Below are positions 1-4,486 of a DNA stretch of 5,655 bases, piece by piece (positions within the stretch are counted from its first letter, which is position 1; each line of letters begins with the position of its first letter). The position numbers were made by a program, and so were the translations under genes. This DNA comes from Anaerolineales bacterium (GTDB lineage: Bacteria; Chloroflexota; Anaerolineae; Anaerolineales; Villigracilaceae), in contig JAOZOM010000072.1 in assembly GCA_029933275.1 (NCBI GenBank), positions 1-5,655 on the forward strand, in the 5' to 3' direction. Under the pieces are notes generated by a model. That model saw nothing but the letters and a program-made list of their open reading frames with translations, did no database searches and was not told the DNA's origin.

Positions 1-30
1 TCTTCGCGGTGAAAATAGGTCGTTTTTCAC
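1..30 (+). repeat. Partial copy of intergenic CTTCGTG/CTTTGTG-type repeat, window edge
   Basis: The window opens with TTCGCGGTGAAAATAGGTC, which closely resembles TTTGTGGTGAAATAGGGTC at 2968-2986. Both look like the tail of the same short-repeat element. A 7-bp inverted repeat, GTGAAAA (9-15) with TTTTCAC (24-30), closes an 8-nt loop. The left part of the element lies outside the window, so its length cannot be given. There is no coding signal here. Confidence 0.4.
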
Positions 31-86
31 ATTTTAAGACTTTTACAGAGTTTTCAGAGTAAGTATTAGCTCAGATTTCTTTTCTT

Positions 87-114
87 TTTTCGTGTAACTT
101 CGTGCGACTTCGTG
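87..114 (+). repeat. Short tandem-like repeat, three CTTCGTG-type units
   Basis: TTTTCGTG (87-94) is followed by CTTCGTG at 98-104 and 108-114, giving a period of 10. On the opposite strand the units read CACGAAG, one base different from the CACAAAG units at 2939-2963. This is therefore a second element of the same family, in the opposite orientation to that at 2934-2978. The rest of 31-178 is AT-rich, with two CAGAGT words near 45-60. I see no convincing gene and no clear promoter there. Confidence 0.5.
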
Positions 115-178
115 GTTTTTTTTAAGGCTACCGCGAAATTCTAAAGAGCTAAATTCAAAATACTCTGCATCTACATTT

Positions 179-193
179 AAGGAAAAAAACTTG
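179..193 (+). promoter_or_regulatory. Ribosome binding site that decides a TTG start
   Basis: AAGGA at 179-183 lies 7 bases before a TTG codon at 191. No ATG lies at a suitable distance in this frame, so the Shine-Dalgarno sequence supports TTG as the real start of the downstream acyltransferase. Confidence 0.7.
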
Positions 194-1192
194 AACTATA
201 CCCTCCTCAACACCCTCGAAGATTTCAAAAAGCTCGCCCCCGCGTGGAATAAGCTCCTCGCCGAGAGCGTTTCAAATTTCCCCTTTTTGCGCCACGAATA
301 CCTGCTCGCATGGTGGGATTCGCTCGGCGGTGGCGAATGGGATACGGGCGAACTCGCCATAGTCATCGCGCGGCGAGACAATCAATTAGTCGGTATCGCG
401 CCATTATTCTCAAATGGCTCTAATTTACTCTTTTTGGGGAGCATCGAAATTTCTGATTTTCTCGATTTTATTGTTCGAGCAGAAGATTTAGAAGAATTTA
501 TTCACGGCTTATTCGATTTTCTCGCCTCAGAAAAAAACTGGGGTTCACTTGATTTGCAAAACCTAATTGAAGATTCTCCTTCACTGCCTATTCTTGCCGA
601 AGAAGCAAAATTACGCAATTGGGAATTTGCTCAAGAAAGGCTCCAACCCGCGCCCTACCTCCAACTCAACGGCGATTTTGATGCCTATCTGGCGAGCATT
701 AAAAAGAAACAACGTCATGAAATTCGCCGAAAAATGCGCCGTGCTGCCACAGATGAACGCAAAGTAAGTTGGTATATCGTAGATGATCCTGAAAAACTCG
801 ATAAAAATATCGAAGCCTGTTGTCAACTCATGGCACAAGACCCAGCGAAACAAACTTTTCTAACTGGATTGATGAAATCGCAGATGAAAGCCGCCATCCG
901 CGCAGCTTTTGATGCGGGCTGGCTCCAACTTGCCTTCCTCGAAGTGGATGGCGAAAAAGCCGCGGGCTACCTTAATTTTGATTACAACAACCGCATCTGG
1001 GTCTACAACTCCGGGTTGGATATGAGATTCCGCGATCTCTCCCCCGGCTGGGTTTTACTCGGTCATCTCCTCCAGTGGGCAAACGAAAATCACCGCACAG
1101 AATTTGACTTCATGCGCGGTGATGAACCTTATAAATATAAATTTGGGGGTGTAGATCGATTTGTGGTTAGAGCAAGGGTGGTACGCAGATAG
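191..1192 (+). CDS. CelD/BcsL-type GNAT acyltransferase (FemAB-like, BioF2-like acetyltransferase domain)
   Basis: A 333-residue soluble protein without signal peptide or membrane segment, so presumably cytoplasmic. Its layout is that of the CelD/BcsL family with two GNAT-like halves. The N-terminal half contains the strand-loop LAIVIARRDNQLVGIAPLF (about 55-73). The C-terminal half starts at a basic helix with KKKQRHEIRRKMRR (171-184), typical for this family, and continues with LQLAFLEVDGEKAAGYLNF (about 245-263) and a final FDFMRGDEPYKYKFGG (305-320). Relatives transfer acyl or aminoacyl groups and are often linked to polysaccharide or cell-envelope synthesis. The substrate cannot be told here, because the only neighbour is an unrelated helicase converging from the right. 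The start is TTG, chosen for its Shine-Dalgarno sequence. The segment encoding about residues 77-117 is much more AT-rich than its flanks. The family call is fairly sure; the function is open. Confidence 0.8.
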   Translation: MNYTLLNTLEDFKKLAPAWNKLLAESVSNFPFLRHEYLLAWWDSLGGGEWDTGELAIVIARRDNQLVGIAPLFSNGSNLLFLGSIEISDFLDFIVRAEDLEEFIHGLFDFLASEKNWGSLDLQNLIEDSPSLPILAEEAKLRNWEFAQERLQPAPYLQLNGDFDAYLASIKKKQRHEIRRKMRRAATDERKVSWYIVDDPEKLDKNIEACCQLMAQDPAKQTFLTGLMKSQMKAAIRAAFDAGWLQLAFLEVDGEKAAGYLNFDYNNRIWVYNSGLDMRFRDLSPGWVLLGHLLQWANENHRTEFDFMRGDEPYKYKFGGVDRFVVRARVVRR

Positions 1193-1239
1193 AGATATTC
1201 ACAGAATGCACGAGAAAAACTGCGTGCAGATATTCATCT
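1193..1239. other. Convergent intergenic gap with small hairpin and 9-bp direct repeat
   Basis: The two convergent genes end 47 bases apart. TGCACG (1207-1212) pairs with CGTGCA (1223-1228) around a 10-nt loop. The hairpin is flanked by two copies of AGATATTCA (1193-1201 and 1228-1236). No T-run follows on either strand, so this is at best a weak transcription end or a processing point shared by both genes. Confidence 0.35.
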
Positions 1240-2910
1240 CTACGCTCTTTCTACCACAACTTTTGTCTTATCCCGCAAACGATAATTGCCGTTTTTCGCT
1301 AAAACCTTCTCTACAAATTGCTCGGGGACATCCACAAAAGTTTGTTGATCCTGAATGCTGATTGCGCCGATTACTTTACCGGGGATATTGGCATGATACG
1401 CCAAAGTGCCAACCACCTCGCCCGGGCGGATTCCATCCGAGCGACCTTTGTCAAGACTCAGGCGCACCATACCGGCTTCGTGGGATTTTCGCGAGGCAAA
1501 ATTAGCGCGATTTCGCTTTTTGCCGCGCCCTTTATCGCGGTTACCGCGTAGCGCACGTCCCCGATTTGAATCTCGGCGTGAACTCCACTCGCGAACTTCG
1601 CCGATATTTTCGATAGGGCGTTGTTTTTCGCTCTCGCGTACAATTCGCATTGCCGCGGCGGCGATTTCAAGCGGCTCGTGTCCGGCTTCGACCAATTCTT
1701 CAACCATCGTCAACTCATTTTTATAACGCCCACGATTTAGCCAAACTTCCATCCGCGTTACAAGTTGACCTTTACGTTTTTCTTGAATTTCGGCTTTGGT
1801 CGGCAATTCGGCTTTGGTCTGTTTTTGGCGGGTGTATCCTTCGATGCGGTGCAACATTCGCGACTCACGCGGGGTGAAGAGCGAGATGGCAATCCCCTCT
1901 TTTCCGGCGCGCCCAGTGCGTCCGATGCGGTGGACGAAAACTTCGGGATCATCGGGTAAATCATAGTTGAAGACGTGGGAAATATCATCGATATCGAGTC
2001 CGCGTGCAGCGACATCGGTAGCGACTAAGACTTGAATTCGATCATTTCTAAAACGGGACATGACGCGTTCGCGCGCATCCTGTGAGAGGTCTCCGTTTAA
2101 CATTTCAGCGGAGAAGCCCCGCGACGCGAGTGCGTTAGAAAGTTCCCCCGTCCCGGCTCTGGTGCGGACAAAAACTAAAGCGCGGCTAATATCTTCGCTC
2201 TCGAAGAGACGCGTCAACGCGGCGAGTTTGTCACGTCCGTTGACAAGATAATAGCGTTGCTCAATCGCCGCGAGGGTGAGCTGTTTTTTCTTAATACTCA
2301 CCGATTGCGGCTCATTCAGGTATTTCGATGCCAAATTGCGAATCGCTTTCGGCATCGTGGCAGAAAAAAGTGCCACTTGGCGTTGATTGGATGTCGCGTC
2401 AAGGAGGGTTTCGATATCTTCGATGAATCCCATGCTCAACATTTCATCTGCTTCATCCAAGACAAGAGTGCGGACTGCACTGAGATCGAGGGATTTCTTT
2501 TTTAAGAGATCGAGTAAACGCCCCGGAGTGCCAACGACCACGTCCACGCCACGTTTGAGCGCGCCGATCTGGCGTCCATAAGAAGAGCCGCCGTAGATGG
2601 AGAGAACGCGTACATCCGTATACGCGCCGTAGGCTTCCATCGCCTTAGCAACTTGCATTGCCAACTCACGCGTTGGAGAGAGAATCAGGGCTTGGGGTTT
2701 CCGTTGTCCCGGAATAAGATTTTGAAGAATGGGAAGGGCGAAGGCGGCGGTTTTCCCCGTGCCGGTTTGCGCCTGTCCGATTACATCCGCACCAGTCAGC
2801 ATGATTGGAATCATTTGGGCTTGGATGGGGGTCGGCTCAGTGTAGCCGCGCTTTTCAAGAGCCTCCATCAACTCGGGATGAAGGTTTAAATCGGAAAATT
2901 GGATGGTCAT
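1240..2910 (-). CDS. deaD: DEAD-box ATP-dependent RNA helicase, DeaD/CsdA type with C-terminal DbpA RNA-binding domain
   Basis: A 556-residue cytoplasmic helicase that uses ATP to unwind short RNA duplexes. Members act in ribosome assembly, mRNA turnover and growth in the cold. All signature motifs are visible: Q motif GYTEPTPIQ (22-30), motif I AQTGTGKT (47-54), Ia PTREL (79-83), Ib TPGR (128-131), II DEAD (152-155), III SAT (183-185), IV LVFVRT (245-250), V ATDVAARGLD (297-306) and VI HRIGRTGRAG (327-336). A basic Arg/Lys/Gly-rich linker (about 444-475) leads to a DbpA-type RNA-binding domain (about 480-554) with GIRPGEVVGTLAY and IPGKVIGAISI. This order and length fit DeaD/CsdA rather than the shorter RhlE or RhlB. 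The start is an ATG with AGGAG five bases upstream. The gene stands alone on its strand. Its 5' leader appears to be about 230 nt long, with an intrinsic terminator inside, suggesting premature-termination control. The family call is very sure; the symbol is assigned by architecture. Confidence 0.95.
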   Translation of the reverse strand: MTIQFSDLNLHPELMEALEKRGYTEPTPIQAQMIPIMLTGADVIGQAQTGTGKTAAFALPILQNLIPGQRKPQALILSPTRELAMQVAKAMEAYGAYTDVRVLSIYGGSSYGRQIGALKRGVDVVVGTPGRLLDLLKKKSLDLSAVRTLVLDEADEMLSMGFIEDIETLLDATSNQRQVALFSATMPKAIRNLASKYLNEPQSVSIKKKQLTLAAIEQRYYLVNGRDKLAALTRLFESEDISRALVFVRTRAGTGELSNALASRGFSAEMLNGDLSQDARERVMSRFRNDRIQVLVATDVAARGLDIDDISHVFNYDLPDDPEVFVHRIGRTGRAGKEGIAISLFTPRESRMLHRIEGYTRQKQTKAELPTKAEIQEKRKGQLVTRMEVWLNRGRYKNELTMVEELVEAGHEPLEIAAAAMRIVRESEKQRPIENIGEVREWSSRRDSNRGRALRGNRDKGRGKKRNRANFASRKSHEAGMVRLSLDKGRSDGIRPGEVVGTLAYHANIPGKVIGAISIQDQQTFVDVPEQFVEKVLAKNGNYRLRDKTKVVVERA

Positions 2911-2920
2911 TTTGACTCCT
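2911..2920 (-). promoter_or_regulatory. Ribosome binding site of the helicase
   Basis: On the minus strand AGGAG (2916-2920) precedes the ATG by five bases, confirming the start at 2910. Confidence 0.75.
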
Positions 2921-2933
2921 AGATTGGGTGAAG

Positions 2934-2978
2934 TTCACCACAAAGACACAAAGAAACACAAAGTTTTTTTGTGGTGAA
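2934..2978 (-). repeat. CACAAAG direct-repeat element with terminal inverted repeats
   Basis: Three CACAAAG units occur at 2939-2945, 2947-2953 and 2957-2963. The element is bounded by perfect 11-bp inverted arms, TTCACCACAAA (2934-2944) and TTTGTGGTGAA (2968-2978). In the helicase mRNA it lies 14 bases upstream of the Shine-Dalgarno sequence and could fold into a hairpin with a 23-nt loop. Related pieces lie at 1-30 and 87-114. I know similar short-period intergenic words from several environmental bacterial phyla, but their function is not established. Confidence 0.65.
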
Positions 2979-2993
2979 ATAGGGTCTTGATAG

Positions 2994-3031
2994 CATCCAG
3001 CTTTTCAGCCGATGCGCCTGTTCTTCAACAG
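2994..3031 (-). promoter_or_regulatory. Two hairpins in the helicase 5' leader
   Basis: Read on the minus strand, CTGTT-GAAG-AACAG (3031-3018) is a 5-bp stem. It is followed by an 8-bp stem with one bulged G, spanning 3014-2994: CATC with GATG outside, then G-U, G-C, C-G and U-A closing a GAAA tetraloop. They lie between the leader terminator and the repeat element, inside the presumed untranslated leader. Folding was judged by eye only. Confidence 0.4.
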
Positions 3032-3046
3032 TTGACCCGTCCCAAT

Positions 3047-3118
3047 TTAAGAGCCATTCTGTTGCAAGAAAAACGCCCGATCTTGTCGGGCGTTACGTAG
3101 AACTACCAAAACGAGAAT
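3047..3118 (-). CDS. Possible 23-codon leader peptide rich in Ile, Leu and Val
   Basis: On the minus strand an open frame runs from an ATT codon (3116-3118) to TAA (3047-3049). Its first seven codons are ATT CTC GTT TTG and GTA GTT CTA, encoding Ile-Leu-Val-Leu-Val-Val-Leu. Arg-Asn-Ala-Arg follows, where the frame enters the 5' arm of the terminator hairpin. GAGGAG lies five bases before the ATT. The frame is open further upstream to a TAA before the promoter, but holds no ATG or GTG; a CTG at 3140-3142 or the internal TTG (3107-3109) are other possible starts. A run of regulatory codons immediately ahead of a terminator is the layout of ribosome-mediated attenuators of branched-chain amino-acid operons, yet the downstream gene is a helicase. 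Without a canonical start the peptide remains a hypothesis. Confidence 0.3.
   Translation of the reverse strand: MLVLVVLRNARQDRAFFLQQNGS
3066..3094 (-). terminator. Intrinsic terminator inside the helicase leader (candidate attenuator)
   Basis: On the minus strand AACGCCCGA (3094-3086) pairs perfectly with TCGGGCGTT (3080-3072) around a 5-nt loop. A run of five T (3073-3069), then CTT, follows. On the plus strand no T-run follows, so it acts only for leftward transcription. No other leftward gene lies upstream for it to end, so it most likely stops transcription before the helicase gene, or bounds a small RNA of about 70 nt starting near 3138. Confidence 0.75.
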
Positions 3119-3122
3119 AAAA

Positions 3123-3140
3123 GCTCCTCGCGGAGCGGGC
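3123..3140 (-). promoter_or_regulatory. 5'-proximal leader hairpin and possible anti-terminator strand
   Basis: GCTCC and GGAGC (3136-3132 and 3127-3123, minus strand) form a 5-bp stem with loop GCGA, burying most of the GAGGAG Shine-Dalgarno-like sequence. Just before it, GCCCG (3140-3136) is complementary to CGGGC in the 3' arm of the terminator at 3072-3094. It could therefore compete with the terminator stem. Such mutually exclusive pairings are expected in an attenuator, but the match is only five bases. Confidence 0.35.
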
Positions 3141-3143
3141 AGT

Positions 3144-3152
3144 AGTATAACA
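3144..3152 (-). promoter_or_regulatory. Extended -10 promoter reading leftward to the helicase
   Basis: On the minus strand TGT (3152-3150) directly precedes TATACT (3149-3144), an extended -10 element (TGn plus -10). No good -35 is seen, only AACTTG at 3172-3167, which an extended -10 can do without. The predicted start near 3136-3140 gives a leader of about 230 nt before the helicase ATG. Confidence 0.5.
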
Positions 3153-3223
3153 TAGTTTTAAAATCCCAAGTTTTTGGTTTGGAGGTTTGGATGGGTGTAT
3201 TTAAGCTAGTGCGTCTCTTCTTT

Positions 3224-3264
3224 TTGTGTTATAAATACATAACATTATGTTAGAAAAACATAAC
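3224..3264 (+). promoter_or_regulatory. Promoter with operator-like half-sites upstream of the XRE regulator
   Basis: TTGTGT (3224-3229) and TATGTT (3246-3251), 16 bases apart, make a plausible -35/-10 pair. Overlapping it are repeated half-sites: GTTAT (3228-3232), ACATAA (3237-3242) facing TTATGT (3245-3250) across CA as a 14-bp inverted repeat, and ACATAAC (3258-3264). The overlap with the -10 fits autorepression by the XRE protein encoded just downstream. This is inference from position and symmetry. Confidence 0.45.
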
Positions 3265-3278
3265 GCAAGGAGAAAATA

Positions 3279-3299
3279 ATGAAACGCTATGCAAAATAG
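3279..3299 (+). CDS. Six-codon upstream ORF overlapping the XRE start
   Basis: AAGGAG (3267-3272) sits six bases before an ATG at 3279 that opens MKRYAK and stops at TAG (3297-3299). The XRE ATG at 3289 lies inside it in another frame. The strong Shine-Dalgarno sequence is 16 bases from the XRE ATG, too far for usual direct use, so coupling by termination and reinitiation is plausible. Alternatively, a two-base change in the A-run at 3293-3296 may have split a longer XRE N-terminus, as insertion of two A would join MKRYAK to NRIKEL. Confidence 0.4.
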   Translation: MKRYAK

Positions 3300-3480
3300 A
3301 ATTAAAGAACTTCGGGCGAGAGATAATCTTACCCAAGCAAAATTGGCGCAATTGGTTGGCGTGCGAAGAGAAACCATCGTGTTTCTTGAAAAAGGAAAAT
3401 ACAACCCCTCGCTCGGCTTGGCTCATTCGATTGCTAAAATATTTAAGCTGGCAATCGAAGAAATTTTCATCTTTGAATAA
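3289..3480 (+). CDS. Small XRE-family transcriptional regulator
   Basis: A 63-residue protein made up of one helix-turn-helix domain of the Cro/C1 (XRE) type. The start NRIKELRARDNLTQAKLA (3-20), the recognition segment VGVRRETIVFLEKGKYNP (23-40) and the end IEEIFIFE (56-63) are typical of the compact single-domain XRE regulators widespread in bacteria and archaea. The 63 residues are the usual length, so starting at MQNRIKEL is reasonable even though its ribosome site is better placed for an overlapping six-codon ORF. Such proteins bind DNA as dimers and usually repress their own promoter. Half-sites upstream fit this. No partner such as a toxin or membrane protein of the kind sometimes paired with these regulators is seen next to it, and its terminator isolates it from the next gene. 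Targets are unknown. Confidence 0.85.
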   Translation: MQNRIKELRARDNLTQAKLAQLVGVRRETIVFLEKGKYNPSLGLAHSIAKIFKLAIEEIFIFE

Positions 3481-3483
3481 GAA

Positions 3484-3516
3484 AAGGGCAGTTCTGAGAA
3501 CCGCCTTTATTTTTTT
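3484..3516 (+). terminator. Intrinsic terminator of the XRE gene
   Basis: AAGGGC-A-GTTC pairs with GAAC-C-GCCTTT around TGA, with one A/C mismatch and one G-U pair. A T-rich tract (3507-3516) follows. It starts four bases after the XRE stop codon. Confidence 0.8.
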
Positions 3517-3524
3517 GTTCAGGG

Positions 3525-3530
3525 TATAAT
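3525..3530 (+). promoter_or_regulatory. Consensus -10 box ahead of the parvulin lipoprotein gene
   Basis: TATAAT, identical to the sigma-70 consensus, lies eight bases after the terminator T-tract. The expected -35 position (about 3502-3507) falls in the 3' arm of the terminator and is poor. The predicted start near 3537 gives a leader of about 34 nt before the TTG start. Confidence 0.5.
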
Positions 3531-3570
3531 CTCAATCACTTTATAAGATAAAAAAGGATTTCATCTCCAT

Positions 3571-4452
3571 TTGGATACCCAAACACGCCTCCGTTTTTTA
3601 GCTTTATCTATCATCCTGACATTAACCGCCTGTGGCGCATCTCAAGACGCGCTCACCCCTACGCTTGCCTCCGCGACCCAAACACCTCCCCCACCCACCG
3701 CGACATCCGTCCCCGCCGCGGCAACTGTGAATGGCGAGGTCATCTCTCTCGAGGAGTTTAACGCCGAGTTGCTCCGCTTTCAGGATGCCGAATCTGCGCT
3801 AGGGAAGACAATCCCTGTCAAAGAAGCGGGAGAACGCGTCCTGAACGACCTGATTGATCAAGTCTTGCTCGCAGAAGGGGCGCGCGAAGCCGCGTATCTG
3901 CTCGAGGATGCGGAAGTGGAAGCTCGTTTCGACGCGTTGGCAGAAGAAGTTGGGGGCGAGGAGAATCTATCCACTTGGCTGGCAAGCCATCACTACACGC
4001 GCGATTCTTTCATCCAATCCTTAAGACGCGCCATCGAAGCCGCGTGGATGCGTGATAATATCCTTGCAAATCTCCCTAGTACCGCCGAAGAAGTACACGC
4101 CCAGCAGATTTTGCTCTATAATCGGGAGACGGCGGAAGATGTCCAATCTAAATTGGAAGCTGGCACTGATTTTGGCGATTTGGCTTCGGCATACGACCCG
4201 AAAACAAATGGCGAGCTGGGTTGGTTTCCGCGAGGCTATTTACTAGAACCAAGTATTGAAGAAGCTGCCTTTGCATTGGAAATTGGCGTGCCGAGTGAAA
4301 TTATCGAAACAGAAGTTGGTTTTCATATTATTATGGTTTTAGGACGTGAGGCTGAACGCCCACTTTCGCCCGATGCTTTGCTCGCTTTGCAAGAAGAGGC
4401 TTTAGAAAATTGGCTGCAAAAAGCGCGTGAAACGAGTAAAATAGAGAGATAA
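3571..4452 (+). CDS. Parvulin-type peptidyl-prolyl cis-trans isomerase lipoprotein (PrsA/SurA-like)
   Basis: A 293-residue exported lipoprotein likely to help secreted proteins fold by isomerising prolyl bonds outside the membrane. A short basic start and hydrophobic segment (about 8-20) end in the lipobox LTAC with Cys21 as lipidation site. A Thr/Pro/Ala-rich spacer (about 29-50) follows. Next comes a SurA-N-like helical region (about 52-165), beginning VNGEVISLEEFNAEL. The parvulin domain (about 173-262) shows VHAQQILL, the GELGWFPRG signature (214-222), the helix EEAAFALEIGVPSEII and the strand VGFHIIMVLGRE. The start is TTG; AGGA is 12 bases upstream, rather far, but the signal peptide begins well there and no better in-frame start exists. 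The next gene follows after 34 bases without a terminator, so both are probably co-transcribed. The family call is secure. Client proteins are unknown. Confidence 0.88.
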   Translation: MDTQTRLRFLALSIILTLTACGASQDALTPTLASATQTPPPPTATSVPAAATVNGEVISLEEFNAELLRFQDAESALGKTIPVKEAGERVLNDLIDQVLLAEGAREAAYLLEDAEVEARFDALAEEVGGEENLSTWLASHHYTRDSFIQSLRRAIEAAWMRDNILANLPSTAEEVHAQQILLYNRETAEDVQSKLEAGTDFGDLASAYDPKTNGELGWFPRGYLLEPSIEEAAFALEIGVPSEIIETEVGFHIIMVLGREAERPLSPDALLALQEEALENWLQKARETSKIER

Positions 4453-4486
4453 AAGTTAAAATCCCTCGCAGGATGGAGAAATTCTT

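Noticed and set aside
1207..1228. Hairpin between convergent genes as an intrinsic terminator
   Set aside because: The 6-bp stem has a 10-nt loop and no T-run on either strand.
1406..1726. Plus-strand 106-codon ORF inside the helicase gene
   Set aside because: It is antisense to the conserved helicase C-terminal region. Its Arg/Ser/Pro-rich composition is typical of shadow frames.
2939..2963. CACAAAG units as a CRISPR array
   Set aside because: Units are only 7 bases with spacings of 1 to 3 bases between them. There are no unique spacers of 25-40 bases and no cas genes.
2919..2996. Minus-strand 25-codon ORF between the leader hairpins and the helicase ribosome site
   Set aside because: It has no Shine-Dalgarno, and its coding content comes largely from reading through the CACAAAG repeat element, which gives a low-complexity Cys/Leu/Ser peptide.
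3201..3404. Minus-strand 67-codon ORF opposite the XRE gene
   Set aside because: It is antisense to a clear XRE family protein and runs over its promoter. It has no family features, and its hydrophobic stretch is explained by the opposite strand's codons.
3571..4452. Composition step inside the parvulin gene as a fusion point
   Set aside because: A GC-richer first part and an AT-richer second part are visible (about 58% against 45% in two sampled 60-base stretches), but the difference is modest and the domain order is normal for the family.
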